From positions 1-51,896 of the forward strand of contig NZ_LHZU01000122.1 in assembly GCF_001580995.1 (NCBI RefSeq): a stretch of 51,896 nucleotides of DNA, in the 5' to 3' direction. Of the stretch, positions 9,219 through 18,984 are shown in pieces; position 1 is the stretch's first letter; the number at the start of each line of letters is the position of its first letter. The notes below the pieces were generated by a model. The model did no database searches. It was not told where the DNA came from and worked only from the letters and a program-made list of their open reading frames with translations. Source of the stretch: Acetobacter senegalensis (GTDB lineage: Bacteria; Pseudomonadota; Alphaproteobacteria; Acetobacterales; Acetobacteraceae). Both the position numbers and the translations under genes were made by a program.

Positions 9219-9249
9219 TTCATGACTTCAAAATTTGAGCATTATCCGA

Positions 9250-9280
9250 GCGCGCAGCAACCCTGCGCGCTTTTTTATTT
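9250..9280 (+). terminator. Rho-independent terminator after the NCS1 permease gene
   Basis: GCGCGCAG (9250-9257) pairs perfectly with CTGCGCGC (9263-9270) around a 5-nt loop and is followed by TTTTTTATTT. It should end the PhyH-importer-permease transcript before the TonB receptor gene. Confidence 0.9.
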
Positions 9281-9416
9281 TCTGCCCCAGACTTCCCCCC
9301 TTTCTTCCCGCACACGGAGAAGATGAAAGAACTGGATTTCCACAAAAGCCACATTCAAAAAAATATTACAGTTTCGTTTCGGAATCCTATTGACCTAACT
9401 CGTATGGACAACCTAG

Positions 9417-9431
9417 GGTTCTTCAAGAACC
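9417..9431. promoter_or_regulatory. Perfect palindrome upstream of the TonB receptor gene
   Basis: GGTTCTTCAAGAACC is a 7-bp perfect inverted repeat around one central base, about 100 bp upstream of the receptor ATG. A possible -35 (TTGACC, 9390-9395) lies just upstream. It could be an operator for an unknown regulator; nothing else identifies it. Confidence 0.3.
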
Positions 9432-9533
9432 TTGGTGCATTGGAAATACGAATCACTAAGCGAAGACAACGAAAAACCTTGTCTATATCTATTTTTCTCC
9501 TGCACCCATAACCGCCCGGTGGAGTTCAGACGC

Positions 9534-11993
9534 ATGAGACCCAGCACCTTTTCTCTAACCAGACTCTTGCTTTTTTCTTCGATGTTCATCTCCATTGGAA
9601 GCACAAGTGCAATGGCCAGCGCCGCGACACCTGATGCAGATTCCGGGGCACCCAGAAAGCACGCGGCCACGTCGAAACCTGCCACTACTGCCACCAAGTC
9701 GGCTGCAAAACGGAGGCCATCTTCAAAAGAACCCTCGACCTATCTAAGCTCAACGTCCGAACAATTTGAGGTTACATCCCGGCATTTGCCGCATGGCGCC
9801 GTTGTGACCATCGGCCAGAAACTGCTGTCACAGGCGCCTGCAGGGACAAACCCACTGAAGACACTGGCGCAATTGCCCGGCATCATGTTTCAGTCTGCAG
9901 AACCTCAAGGAATTGATATCTGGTCGAATCAGGTTTTCATGCATGGCTTTCAGCAGCAACAGATTGGCATGACACTGGATGGTATGCCATTAGGGGAGCA
10001 GACTGTTCGCAACTATAATGGCCTTAACACCATACAGGCTATTTCATCAGAAAACGTTGCCCGCATTGTTGTTTCCCAGTCTGCAGGCGCGGAATCTGTC
10101 GCCGCTACCAACAACCTTGGTGGTTCTTTTGACTACGTGTCTCGCGACCCTTCCCATAAGCTTGGCGGCACGATTAACCAAGGATTTGGTAGTTACGCAA
10201 ATTTTCATACTTTTGCACGTGTCGACAGTGGTGACCTGAACCGTTCAGGCACTCGCTTCTACGCATCCTACATGCGTCAGGATGGCCAGATATGGAAGGG
10301 CACGGGTGACCAGTTCATGCAGCAGGTTAATGCTAAATTCCTGCAGCCTATCGGGCAGAGCAGCAGCATTTCGGCCTTTTTTGACTGGTCTGACCTCCAT
10401 CAGTTTTCTACTGCTGATGCATCCCCAGAAGTGTTAAGTAACGTCGGATACAATGTATCCAACTACTATAACGGCAGACAAAGCGGGCTTCAGCAGGCCA
10501 TTAATGCTGCAAATGGTATCTATCCATCCAGCTTTAGCAAACTGAAAGACCCGGCTGATTCTGCATATTATGATGCAGTACTGAACACCGTCGATACTTT
10601 TGGCGGTATCAAAGCTCACATGCAGATGACTGACAATCTGACCTGGGACACAACGGCTTATGGCCATGGGGAGAGCAACCAGACAACCTGGACAACCCCT
10701 TATTATCCCTCACCCAATGGATCCCCGCTTTCAGAACTGGTGAAAGAACCGGCCATTCGGCGCTTTGGTATCATCTCTCAGGCACATTACAACATTGCAC
10801 ATAACGAGATCAGCGGAGGTGTCTGGTATGAAAACAACCATTACCAGTCACCAATGTATGCTTACGAAATGCCGAATATTGTCAATGGACAACTGACATC
10901 TGCGCTTCCCAACCCTCTTGGGCACTGGTCCGATCCTTTCGCTAAAATCTATAACCAAACTTATAATACAAACACCTTCACAGCCTTTGTGCAGGACACT
11001 TATCGCGTCCTTCCGAACCTGGCCCTTCATTTTGGCTTCAAATCCGTTCTGGCAACCACGAATGTCGGCAACGGATACATTAATGACGACTACTATGGTT
11101 CAGGTGCCAACATTACCAGCGGCGTAGGGCTTACGACCTCCAAACCTTTCCTGCCACATATCAGCGCAGACTGGCACTTCCTGAAACATCATGAACTCTT
11201 TTTTGATATTTCAGAAAATGTGCATACATACGCACAATCTGGCTACAAACTGTCGGCGTCGCCATTTGCCATCTCTCAAACAGCCTTTGATGCTGGCCGC
11301 AACTCCTTCCGCCCTGAAACGGACTGGACGTATGCGGCAGGCTATCGCTACAGCAGCCAGATTATTGGCGCGTCCGTCTACGCATACCGCACAAACTTCA
11401 ACAATCGTCTGCAACAGGTAACATCGGGATCGGCTGTGAACCCGGTTTCGACAGTTTCCAACGTCGGCGGTGTAACAATGAACGGAGTGGATGCTGCTAT
11501 CACCATCATGCCAGTCAAGAACCTGTCATTTACTAATAGTGTCAGTTACAACCATGCGACTTACGATGATAATTTGCAGGAAGCAGGTGTATCCTACCAT
11601 ACACGCGGCAAGCAGATCATCAACTATCCCCGCTTCATGTATAAGACACGCCTTTCTTATGATTGGCAGGGCTTAACCGCCTATGTGGACGCAAGCTACA
11701 CTGGCAAACGTAATTACAGCTATACTGGGGATGTAAAAGTGCCCGGCTATTGGCTGACCAACCTTGGCGTCCAATACAACCTTGGCAAGCTTCCTTATTT
11801 CCAAAAGTCAGTTTCTACCGTGAAAGATCTGACTCTTAACTTCAGTGTTACCAATCTTCAAAACAACCGCTATATTGCAACAATGGGTGAAAACGGAAAT
11901 CCGCTAAGCATTTCACAGGGGGCCTTGGAATTTCAGTCCATGCTGGTCGGTGCACCACGCATGTTCTTCGGCTCCATCAGTGCAAATTTCTAA
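9534..11993 (+). CDS. TonB-dependent outer-membrane receptor
   Basis: The frame opens at 9432, but ATG 9534 follows GGAG by 9 nt and begins a proper signal peptide (MRPSTFSLTRLLLFSSMFIS, cleavage near AMA-SA), giving 819 residues. After an Ala/Lys/Thr-rich linker comes the plug domain (LKTLAQLPGIMFQSAEPQG, MTLDGMPLGEQ, then VARIVVSQSAGAESVAATNNLGG), and the long C-terminal barrel ends in the aromatic ISANF. TonB receptors actively import scarce or large substrates across the outer membrane. It has its own terminator and is enclosed by hut-linked genes, so a nutrient connected with that island is plausible. Iron-chelate uptake cannot be excluded. Confidence 0.9.
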   Translation: MRPSTFSLTRLLLFSSMFISIGSTSAMASAATPDADSGAPRKHAATSKPATTATKSAAKRRPSSKEPSTYLSSTSEQFEVTSRHLPHGAVVTIGQKLLSQAPAGTNPLKTLAQLPGIMFQSAEPQGIDIWSNQVFMHGFQQQQIGMTLDGMPLGEQTVRNYNGLNTIQAISSENVARIVVSQSAGAESVAATNNLGGSFDYVSRDPSHKLGGTINQGFGSYANFHTFARVDSGDLNRSGTRFYASYMRQDGQIWKGTGDQFMQQVNAKFLQPIGQSSSISAFFDWSDLHQFSTADASPEVLSNVGYNVSNYYNGRQSGLQQAINAANGIYPSSFSKLKDPADSAYYDAVLNTVDTFGGIKAHMQMTDNLTWDTTAYGHGESNQTTWTTPYYPSPNGSPLSELVKEPAIRRFGIISQAHYNIAHNEISGGVWYENNHYQSPMYAYEMPNIVNGQLTSALPNPLGHWSDPFAKIYNQTYNTNTFTAFVQDTYRVLPNLALHFGFKSVLATTNVGNGYINDDYYGSGANITSGVGLTTSKPFLPHISADWHFLKHHELFFDISENVHTYAQSGYKLSASPFAISQTAFDAGRNSFRPETDWTYAAGYRYSSQIIGASVYAYRTNFNNRLQQVTSGSAVNPVSTVSNVGGVTMNGVDAAITIMPVKNLSFTNSVSYNHATYDDNLQEAGVSYHTRGKQIINYPRFMYKTRLSYDWQGLTAYVDASYTGKRNYSYTGDVKVPGYWLTNLGVQYNLGKLPYFQKSVSTVKDLTLNFSVTNLQNNRYIATMGENGNPLSISQGALEFQSMLVGAPRMFFGSISANF

Positions 11994-12020
11994 TTCATAC
12001 TGTTAAAATTCAAGTATAAG

Positions 12021-12052
12021 GCTGCCATGGCATTGCTCATGGCAGCTTTTTT
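12021..12052 (+). terminator. Rho-independent terminator after the TonB receptor gene
   Basis: GCTGCCATG (12021-12029) pairs with CATGGCAGC (12038-12046) over an 8-nt loop, followed by TTTTTTC. The T-run is only on the plus strand, so it serves the receptor gene and not the convergent oxidase gene. Confidence 0.9.
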
Positions 12053-12087
12053 CATAAAAACCTAAAGACCAACCTTTTTTCGTAACG

Positions 12088-13233
12088 TTATGCTTGCCTG
12101 AGTATTGTGCTTCCTTTCTCACGCAAGCTGGAAACACTATTGATACCTGCAAGGGCCATGACGTCTCGAACTTCCCCTCGCAAGCCAGCAATCATCTCTC
12201 TAAGCTCCTGTTCGCCATTTGCAGCCAGGGCCCATGCCCAGGGCCTCCCCAAGGCGACCATAGATGCCCCCTGAGCCAACGCTGTCACAACATCGCCTCC
12301 CCTCCTTACCCCACTATCCAAAATAACGGTGTGGTTAGTATTGCCTGCGGCTGCAACAATATCAGGCAATACATCCAGAGTGGCGGGCGCAGGATCTAGC
12401 TGTCGACCACCATGATTTGAAACCATCACAGCATCCACCCCCGCTTCAACACAACGGTTTGCATCCTCGGGATGCATTATCCCTTTCACTACCAGATTGC
12501 CTTTCCATTCTTTCCTAAGCCAATCCAGATCAGTCCAGCTAAGGCTCGGGTCTATCTGGGCGGCAGCATTTTTTGCCTGCTGCAACAGGGACCGGCCCAT
12601 TCCGTACACCTTAAGGTTCCCTAATTCTGGCTGTTTGTATCGCAGCATATTAAGACTCCAACGCCACGCAGAAGCAAAGGAGAGCATTTGTGTCAGGGAT
12701 GGTTTAGCCAGTCTCCTAAAGCCATTCCTTTCATCTCGGGGCCTAAGAGGCGTAATTGCTGTATCAACCGTCAAAATAAGCGTGCGAACACCGCAGTCTC
12801 TGGCACGCCGCATCATATCATGCGTGATTGCCCTGTCCCGAAAAACGTAAAGCTGCGCCAGAATATCTACGTCAGGAACTTTACATACGTCTTCCAGAGC
12901 GGCAATCGAAAAGGTTGAAACACAAAATGGAATCTGCTCCGCAGCCGCTGCACGAGCAGCCATCAAATCAGCCCCGCGACGCATCATCCCTGCAAAACCG
13001 ACAGGGGCAAGCATGAACGGTGCGGAACATTCATAGTCTAAGCAACGTGTGCGCGTGGAAACCTGAGAAACATCCTGCAGGCACCGTGGAATGATAGACC
13101 ATTTCCCAAATGCCTGGCGGTTACGCCGCATTGTGCTTTCTTCATGGGCGCCCCCAGCAACATAGTCACGAAACAGGCGGGGCAAAACGTGTTCAGCCTT
13201 CTGCTGAACATTGTCTATTCCTGTAAAAACCAT
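12088..13233 (-). CDS. FMN-dependent alpha-hydroxyacid oxidase/dehydrogenase (LldD type)
   Basis: The 381-residue TIM-barrel flavoprotein has the catalytic block SNHGGRQLD (H274, R277), the FMN lysine in LVVKGIMHPEDA (K250), LAPVGFAGMM near 75-84 and the VDTAI...RDERNGF segment of the L-lactate dehydrogenase/glycolate oxidase family. The family converts L-2-hydroxyacids to 2-oxoacids. The start has a strong GGAGGGAGG. It lies directly after the hutUH operon, with only a terminator hairpin between, so its transcription probably comes from hut read-through or from inside hutH. This makes an imidazole-lactate or other hut-linked hydroxyacid plausible. Plain L-lactate is the alternative. Confidence 0.87.
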   Translation of the reverse strand: MVFTGIDNVQQKAEHVLPRLFRDYVAGGAHEESTMRRNRQAFGKWSIIPRCLQDVSQVSTRTRCLDYECSAPFMLAPVGFAGMMRRGADLMAARAAAAEQIPFCVSTFSIAALEDVCKVPDVDILAQLYVFRDRAITHDMMRRARDCGVRTLILTVDTAITPLRPRDERNGFRRLAKPSLTQMLSFASAWRWSLNMLRYKQPELGNLKVYGMGRSLLQQAKNAAAQIDPSLSWTDLDWLRKEWKGNLVVKGIMHPEDANRCVEAGVDAVMVSNHGGRQLDPAPATLDVLPDIVAAAGNTNHTVILDSGVRRGGDVVTALAQGASMVALGRPWAWALAANGEQELREMIAGLRGEVRDVMALAGINSVSSLREKGSTILRQA

Positions 13234-13246
13234 GACCTCCCTCCAT

Positions 13247-13271
13247 AAAAAAACCCCGGACTATGCCGGGG
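13247..13271 (-). terminator. Terminator or attenuator between hutH and the FMN oxidase gene
   Basis: On the minus strand CCCCGG and CCGGGG (13254-13259 and 13266-13271) form a 6-bp GC stem with a 6-nt loop, followed by a run of seven T (13247-13253). It ends the hutUH transcript, and the Shine-Dalgarno of the next gene begins only a few bases downstream. Confidence 0.85.
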
Positions 13272-13283
13272 CCGTAAGAAAAA

Positions 13284-14837
13284 TTATACTACGCTACATT
13301 CCGGTAGAGGCACCAGTTCCTTCACTCGAGCCACCATGGTGTTCTGCGCAATAAGAGCACGCATAGCTTCAATATCCGGAGTAAAAAGCCTATCCTGTGC
13401 AAAGAATGAAATGTGCTCTCGCACTGTATCCTTGGCAACCACAAGCGGGGCCGATGTCAGTAGCGGAGCAAGAAAGTCCAACCCCTGCACAGCCGCCAGA
13501 CATTCGATGGCAATAATCGTGCAAACATTGTCCACAATATCTCCCAGACGGCGAGCGGCAAACGTCGCCATGCTCACATGATCTTCCTGATTAGCGGATG
13601 TCGGCAAGCTATCCACACTGGCGGGGTGTGCAAGGGTCTTGTTTTCAGACGCCAAAGCCGCTGCTGTAACCTGCGCAATCATGAAGCCAGAATTCAGCCC
13701 GCTGTCCTTTACCAGAAATGGAGGAAGCCCGCTCATCTGGGCATCCATCAGCATGGCAAGGCGTCGTTCGGAAATTGCGCCGATTTCCGAAACAGCAATC
13801 GCAATTGTATCGGCCGCTATCGCTACCGGTTCCGCATGGAAATTGCCACCAGAAATCATTTCATCTGTGTCTGCAAAATGGATAGGATTGTCAGAAACCG
13901 CATTGGCTTCTGTAATCAAAGTACCTGCTGCATTGCGCAGTGTATCCAGGCAGGCACCCATCACTTGCGGCTGGCAACGCAGGCAATAGGGGTCCTGCAC
14001 CCGCTCATCCCCCTCACGATGTGAATCGCGAATGGAAGACTCCGCCAGAAGACTACGGTAAACAGCTGCTGTTTCAATCTGACCTTTCTGCCCACGCAAT
14101 GCGTGCAGACGTGGATCAAAAGGAGCATCAGTGCCACGCGCTGCATCCAACGTCAGCCCGCCGGCCACCAGAGCCGCGTGAAACACACGCTCAGCCTGAA
14201 ACAGTCCTGAAAGTGCCAGCGCTGTTGAGGCCTGTGTGCCATTCAGCAGGGCAAGCCCTTCTTTCGGCCCCAGTTCGATGGGAGCAAGCCCAGCAGCGCG
14301 AAGAGCTTCTGCCCCGGTGAGCTTCTCCTCTTTATAGAAAGCGTGGCCTTCTCCAATAACAACCGCACTCATGTGCGCCAGTGGGGCCAAGTCACCTGAT
14401 GCACCGACTGAGCCTTTTTCTGGAATAACCGGCACCACACCACGGTTCAGCATGGCCAACAGAAGAGTGACAACTTCTTTACGCACACCTGAAAAGCCTC
14501 TGGCTAGTCCGTTGGCTTTCAGAAGAAGAATAAGCCGGACAACCGCTTCGCTCATTGGTGCGCCAATTCCAGCAGCGTGGCTGAGCACCAGATTTCGCTG
14601 AAGGTCTTTCAGTTTGTCATCCGGAATACGCGTTTTGGCTAGTTTGCCAAAACCCGTGTTGACCCCATAGACAGGCTCCCCACGCGCAACGATCCGTTCG
14701 ACGGACAAAGCAGCTATACGCAACACTTCTTCTGCTTCTGGCGCAAGCTCAACCTGCGCAGAAGACGAGAAAAAGAAAGAACGGATTTCAGTATAAGTCA
14801 GCTTGCCAGGATACAATACAAAGGATTCAGCAGACAT
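13284..14837 (-). CDS. hutH: Histidine ammonia-lyase
   Basis: The 517-residue enzyme deaminates L-histidine to trans-urocanate, the first step of the Hut pathway. The MIO cofactor is formed from Ala146-Ser147-Gly148 in [12 protein letters not shown]. Other family landmarks are the catalytic-loop tyrosine in [11 protein letters not shown] (near 57-67), [22 protein letters not shown] and NQEDHVSM. The length is normal for bacterial HutH. The gene starts 5 bp after hutU, so the two form one operon under the hutU promoter, ended by the terminator just past the stop codon. Confidence 0.97.
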   Translation of the reverse strand: MSAESFVLYPGKLTYTEIRSFFFSSSAQVELAPEAEEVLRIAALSVERIVARGEPVYGVNTGFGKLAKTRIPDDKLKDLQRNLVLSHAAGIGAPMSEAVVRLILLLKANGLARGFSGVRKEVVTLLLAMLNRGVVPVIPEKGSVGASGDLAPLAHMSAVVIGEGHAFYKEEKLTGAEALRAAGLAPIELGPKEGLALLNGTQASTALALSGLFQAERVFHAALVAGGLTLDAARGTDAPFDPRLHALRGQKGQIETAAVYRSLLAESSIRDSHREGDERVQDPYCLRCQPQVMGACLDTLRNAAGTLITEANAVSDNPIHFADTDEMISGGNFHAEPVAIAADTIAIAVSEIGAISERRLAMLMDAQMSGLPPFLVKDSGLNSGFMIAQVTAAALASENKTLAHPASVDSLPTSANQEDHVSMATFAARRLGDIVDNVCTIIAIECLAAVQGLDFLAPLLTSAPLVVAKDTVREHISFFAQDRLFTPDIEAMRALIAQNTMVARVKELVPLPECSVV

Positions 14838-14842
14838 TCTTC

Positions 14843-16540
14843 TCAGGCTCCGGGCTTGATCATAGGAAGATTCAGGGATTTTTCGTGAGCACAGGCAACT
14901 GCAATATCGTATCCGGCATCAGCATGACGCATCACGCCCGTCGCAGGGTCATTCCAGAGCACGCGCTCCAATCGACGAGCAGCCTCTGGTGTACCGTCAG
15001 CAACAATCACCATGCCAGCGTGCTGGGAGAAGCCCATGCCAACGCCACCACCGTGGTGCAAAGACACCCATGTAGCGCCAGACGCAGTATTCAGCAGTGC
15101 ATTTAGCAGTGGCCAGTCGGAAACGGTGTCACTTCCGTCCCGCATAGCTTCTGTTTCCCGGTTGGGACTGGCCACAGAGCCGCTATCCAGATGGTCACGA
15201 CCGATGACGATGGGACCCTTCAGTTCGCCATTGGCAACCATTTCGTTAAAGGCCAGACCGAGCCGATGCCTGTCACCCAGCCCTACCCAACAGATACGCG
15301 ATGGCAAACCTTGGAATTGAATTTTCTCACGCGCCATATCCATCCAATTGTGCAAATGCACATCATCTGGCAGGAGCTCTTTTACCTTCTGGTCCGTCTT
15401 GTAGATATCTTCAGGGTCACCCGACAATGCAGCCCACCGGAATGGACCAATACCCCGACAGAAGAGCGGGCGAATATAGGCAGGCACAAAACCAGGGAAG
15501 GCAAAAGCATCTTCCAGCCCTTCTTCAAAAGCCATCTGCCGAATATTATTGCCGTAATCGAATGTTGGAATTCCCATGCGATGGAATGCCACCATGGCAG
15601 CGACATGGTCCCGCATAGACAGGCGGGCTGCTTTTTCCACTGCCGCAGGATCTGTCTGGCGTTTCCGTTCTGCTTCCTCCAGTGTCCAGCCTTTAGGCAG
15701 ATACCCATTCCGCGGATCATGAGCGGATGTCTGGTCCGTCACGGCGTCCGGCCGAATACCACGACGCACCAGTTCAGGGAATATTTCTGCAGCGTTGCCC
15801 AGGAGCCCGACAGAAATAGCCTCGCCCCGTTCACATGCCGCGTTAATCAGTTCCAACGCTTCATCAAGGGTATCAACCCGACGGTCGAGATAGCCTGTAT
15901 CAAGTCTTTTCTGAATACGGCCCGGCTCACATTCCACTGCCAACATGGAAGCACCGGCCATAACAGCGGCAAGCGGCTGCGCCCCGCTCATGCCGCCCAG
16001 ACCGCCAGTCAGGATCCACCGGCCTTTCAGGCTTCCGCCGTAATACTGACGGCCCATTTCCACAAATGTTTCGTAGGTGCCCTGAACAATGCCCTGAGAC
16101 CCAATATAAATCCAGGACCCCGCGGTCATCTGACCGTACATCATCAGGCCCATGCGATCGAGTTCGTTAAATTTATCCCAGTTTGCCCAATGCGGCACAA
16201 TATTGGAATTCGCAATTAAAACACGAGGTGCGTCGGAATGAGTCCGAAAAACCCCAACGGGTTTGCCTGACTGCACAAGAAGGGTCTGGTCATCTTCCAG
16301 ATCGCGCAAGTTGGCCACAATCTGATCATAGCATGCCCAGTTTCTAGCAGCGCGCCCAATACCACCATAGACAACCAGTTCAGACGGTCGCTCTGCTACT
16401 TCCGGGTCAAGATTGTTCATCAGCATACGCAAAGCAGCTTCTGTTTGCCAGCTTTTTGCGGATTTCTGTGCGCCTTTTGGTGAACGAATGACGCGATCAT
16501 TAGCAAGGCGATCATTAGAAACTGCAGATGTATCACTCAT
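14843..16540 (-). CDS. hutU: Urocanate hydratase
   Basis: The 565-residue NAD-dependent urocanase converts urocanate to 4-imidazolone-5-propionate. Typical blocks are visible: [14 protein letters not shown] near the start, [21 protein letters not shown], the NAD-binding [22 protein letters not shown], and near the C-terminus the GDSD-type segment plus [23 protein letters not shown]. It is first in the hutUH operon. Its promoter has TTGACA at -35 and a HutC-type operator immediately downstream of -10. Confidence 0.97.
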   Translation of the reverse strand: MSDTSAVSNDRLANDRVIRSPKGAQKSAKSWQTEAALRMLMNNLDPEVAERPSELVVYGGIGRAARNWACYDQIVANLRDLEDDQTLLVQSGKPVGVFRTHSDAPRVLIANSNIVPHWANWDKFNELDRMGLMMYGQMTAGSWIYIGSQGIVQGTYETFVEMGRQYYGGSLKGRWILTGGLGGMSGAQPLAAVMAGASMLAVECEPGRIQKRLDTGYLDRRVDTLDEALELINAACERGEAISVGLLGNAAEIFPELVRRGIRPDAVTDQTSAHDPRNGYLPKGWTLEEAERKRQTDPAAVEKAARLSMRDHVAAMVAFHRMGIPTFDYGNNIRQMAFEEGLEDAFAFPGFVPAYIRPLFCRGIGPFRWAALSGDPEDIYKTDQKVKELLPDDVHLHNWMDMAREKIQFQGLPSRICWVGLGDRHRLGLAFNEMVANGELKGPIVIGRDHLDSGSVASPNRETEAMRDGSDTVSDWPLLNALLNTASGATWVSLHHGGGVGMGFSQHAGMVIVADGTPEAARRLERVLWNDPATGVMRHADAGYDIAVACAHEKSLNLPMIKPGA

Positions 16541-16559
16541 TTTCTAACCCTTGTTCATA

Positions 16560-16603
16560 CTTGTATATACGTTCATTTAGGCGGCGTTCGTTTTCATTGT
16601 CAA
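16560..16603 (-). promoter_or_regulatory. hutUH promoter with HutC operator
   Basis: Minus-strand TTGACA (16598-16603) and CTAAAT (16575-16580) are 17 bp apart. TTGTATATAC (16561-16570, with flanking C and G) lies directly downstream of -10, where a bound repressor would block transcription. The same ten bases occur between hutF and hutI. The -10 is a weak match. Confidence 0.65.
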
Positions 16604-16638
16604 TCAGCAATGTTCCAAATTTATCTCTTATTTTAAGA

Positions 16639-17433
16639 TCAGGGTCTGTATGCTAGGGCGCAGCGTAAGAGCTGCTTCAATACATGCCTCAACTGCTCAG
16701 CTTTTTCACTACTGAGTGGCCATGGAGAGTCTTCGCTCTCAAGGTAGGTGGTCTGTGCAAGCTCAAGCTGCACGGCATGAATATTTTCTTCCGGCTTCCC
16801 ATAATGACGAGTCGTATATCCGCCTTTAAAACGTCCATCCAACACGTGCGTATAATGCGGAAAAACACAGGCCTGTGCGACCAGCGCCTGCGCCAGCGCC
16901 GGTGCGCAAGCGACCCCTGTATTGGTACCAAAGTTCAGGTCCGGCAAAATACCCTCAAAAAGACGTGGTATTGTGGACGCTATGGAATGTCCATCCCATA
17001 GAATAGCCCATCCCCACTTGCCTTTTATTCGGGCCAATTCCTGCTCGATTTTATGGTGATACGGAGTCCAGAACAGATTTGTTCTTTCCACCACTTCCTG
17101 ATGGTCTGGCTCCTGACCGTCTTTATAGATAGGTTGCCCTGAAAATGTCAGGTGTGGAACAAGGCCGGTACTAGGCCTGCCTGGATACAATGCGGCATCA
17201 TCAGCTCCACGATTCAGGTCCACCACGTAACGTGAATAATTTGCACGTAAAACGCCAACTCCCAGCCCCAAAGCGAAATCATACAGTGCTTCCATATACC
17301 AGTCTGTATCTGGCAATACGCGCCCAGTTTCTGTCATGCGCTCAGATAATCCATCTGGCAGATTCTGACCGGCGTGGGGCAATGTAATAAGAACCGGAGC
17401 ATCCCCCGGCGAAAAAGTATAAACGGACGTCAT
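16639..17433 (-). CDS. hutG: N-formylglutamate deformylase (amidohydrolase)
   Basis: The 264-residue protein belongs to the N-formylglutamate amidohydrolase family, which hydrolyses N-formyl-L-glutamate to glutamate and formate, the last step of the five-step Hut pathway. Landmarks are LITLPHAGQNLPDG, DTDWYMEALYDF, ANYSRYVVDLNRGADDAALYPG, WDGHSI and the C-terminal QLELAQTTYLE. It is the metalloprotease-like form and not the arginase-like formiminoglutamase that shares the name. The gene follows hutF by 30 bp, and both would be transcribed together. Confidence 0.95.
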   Translation of the reverse strand: MTSVYTFSPGDAPVLITLPHAGQNLPDGLSERMTETGRVLPDTDWYMEALYDFALGLGVGVLRANYSRYVVDLNRGADDAALYPGRPSTGLVPHLTFSGQPIYKDGQEPDHQEVVERTNLFWTPYHHKIEQELARIKGKWGWAILWDGHSIASTIPRLFEGILPDLNFGTNTGVACAPALAQALVAQACVFPHYTHVLDGRFKGGYTTRHYGKPEENIHAVQLELAQTTYLESEDSPWPLSSEKAEQLRHVLKQLLRCALAYRP

Positions 17434-17463
17434 ATACGTCTGACCTTTCCTGCCATACCTTGC

Positions 17464-18837
17464 TTAAGATTCAGAGAAGATTTTGCTCATAACGTCACGG
17501 AACTGACTGGTCAGTTTATCCTGCAATGGGTGCCTACCGTCCCTTACCTGCCAGACGCCAGCACACATCACATGTTCGACCGGCAATGCCGGTAAAGAGA
17601 ACAGGACAGCGTCCAAAATGGCGTCCCCTTCGAGATGAGGCAGTATCAGCTTATCGATATCCAGAGTGCAGATATCTGCCCGTGCCCCCTCAATTAGCCC
17701 CCATTTACCGAAACCGCAGGCCTGTGCGCCACCAGCAACGGCCTGCCGGTAAAGCCATCCGCCTGTCGAACCCATCTTGCCACGCGGTAGGGCAACACAC
17801 CGACTTTGCGCAGAAAGTCGCATGCCGTATTCCAACGTCCGAAGTTCCTCGCCTGGGCTAATCAGAACGTTACTATCTGAACCAATACCAAAACGTCCAT
17901 TTAAACTTACATAGTCTACAAAGGGGAAAAACCCGTCCCCGAGATTGGCTTCAGTTATAGGACAGAGACCAGCAACAGCATTACTTTTCGCAATTTTTTC
18001 TACCTCACGACCAGAAAGATGTGTGGCATGAACCAGACACCAGCGCGCATCGACCGATACATGCTCGAACAGATAGTCAACAGGTCTACTGCGTGTAGCT
18101 GACACACATTGTTCGACTTCACCCATTTGTTCTGAGATATGAATATGAACTGGGACTGTGTCCGTCTTTCCTTCGACCAGTGCCCTAATAGACGCCATGT
18201 CAGCTGCGCGCAGGGAGTGCAGGCCCACCCCCACATTTACCAGATTACCGCCGCTGCCCTTCTGCGTGATCGCCTGGCAGATGTTCATGATAAGATCAGG
18301 CGTTGATGCAAAGCGTTTCTGTTCGTCCAACAAAGGACGCGCGTCAAACCCGGAATACATATAAAGCGTCGGTAAAACCGTAATACCCAGACCAACAGTC
18401 TGTGCACCTGATGCCACCCGCAGGGCCATTTCTGCCGGGTTGTTATACAATTCCCCCGTTTTATCACGATGCAGATAATGGAATTCTGCAACCTGCGTAT
18501 AACCTGCGCAGAGCATCTCCATATACAAATAGCTAGCTATGACTTCCATCTGCTCTGGTGAAATATTGCTGGCAAGCTTGTACATAAGCGTGCGCCACGT
18601 CCAGAATGTGTCAGATGGTGTCTGTCGTCGCTCCGCCAGTCCGGCCATGCCCCGCTGAAAAGCATGCGAATGCAGACTAATTTGAGGCGGTAGCGCGACC
18701 TCAAGCTGCTCAGCCTGCGCTGAAGGCCGCGTATCTGCCTTTACGGATGAAAATGTACCATCAGGCCCAATAACCAAGGAAACGTTCTTTTTCCACCCAT
18801 CTGGGAGAAGGGCCTGTTTCACAAAAAGCTCGGTCAT
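17464..18837 (-). CDS. hutF: Formimidoylglutamate deiminase
   Basis: This amidohydrolase-superfamily enzyme of 457 residues converts N-formimino-L-glutamate to N-formyl-L-glutamate and ammonia. The zinc-binding HSHAFQRGM (H56, H58) and the barrel motifs HIHISEQ, VHATHLS and FGIGSDSNV are present. ATG 18837 gives the usual N-terminus MTELFVKQALLPDGW; the frame runs upstream to an ATG at 18879 that lacks a ribosome site. It heads hutFG, divergent from hutI, with the shared HutC operator between them. Confidence 0.94.
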   Translation of the reverse strand: MTELFVKQALLPDGWKKNVSLVIGPDGTFSSVKADTRPSAQAEQLEVALPPQISLHSHAFQRGMAGLAERRQTPSDTFWTWRTLMYKLASNISPEQMEVIASYLYMEMLCAGYTQVAEFHYLHRDKTGELYNNPAEMALRVASGAQTVGLGITVLPTLYMYSGFDARPLLDEQKRFASTPDLIMNICQAITQKGSGGNLVNVGVGLHSLRAADMASIRALVEGKTDTVPVHIHISEQMGEVEQCVSATRSRPVDYLFEHVSVDARWCLVHATHLSGREVEKIAKSNAVAGLCPITEANLGDGFFPFVDYVSLNGRFGIGSDSNVLISPGEELRTLEYGMRLSAQSRCVALPRGKMGSTGGWLYRQAVAGGAQACGFGKWGLIEGARADICTLDIDKLILPHLEGDAILDAVLFSLPALPVEHVMCAGVWQVRDGRHPLQDKLTSQFRDVMSKIFSES

Positions 18838-18913
18838 GCTGCCATATCCATTGTGCCTCTTGTCCCTGACCAAGACCATGCAAAACGCAAAATCTTGTCG
18901 CTGTTATTCTGAG

Positions 18914-18955
18914 ACCATAACGGATTTGACTTATTTGTATATACCTTTGTATGGT
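18914..18955. promoter_or_regulatory. Divergent hutF/hutI promoter region with HutC operator
   Basis: For hutI, TTGACT (18926-18931) and TATGGT (18950-18955) are 18 bp apart, and TTGTATATAC (18935-18944) sits between them. For hutF a minus-strand TATGGT (18914-18919) has no good -35, but the operator would cover the -35 position. One HutC site could thus silence both directions. Confidence 0.65.
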
Positions 18956-18984
18956 ATCTTAGATATTGTGAAAATGAGGATGCT

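Noticed and set aside
15191..16219. Long plus-strand open frame (342 codons) antisense to hutU
   Set aside because: hutU is fully conserved in the opposite strand; the antisense frame has no recognisable domain or ribosome site and results from codon bias.
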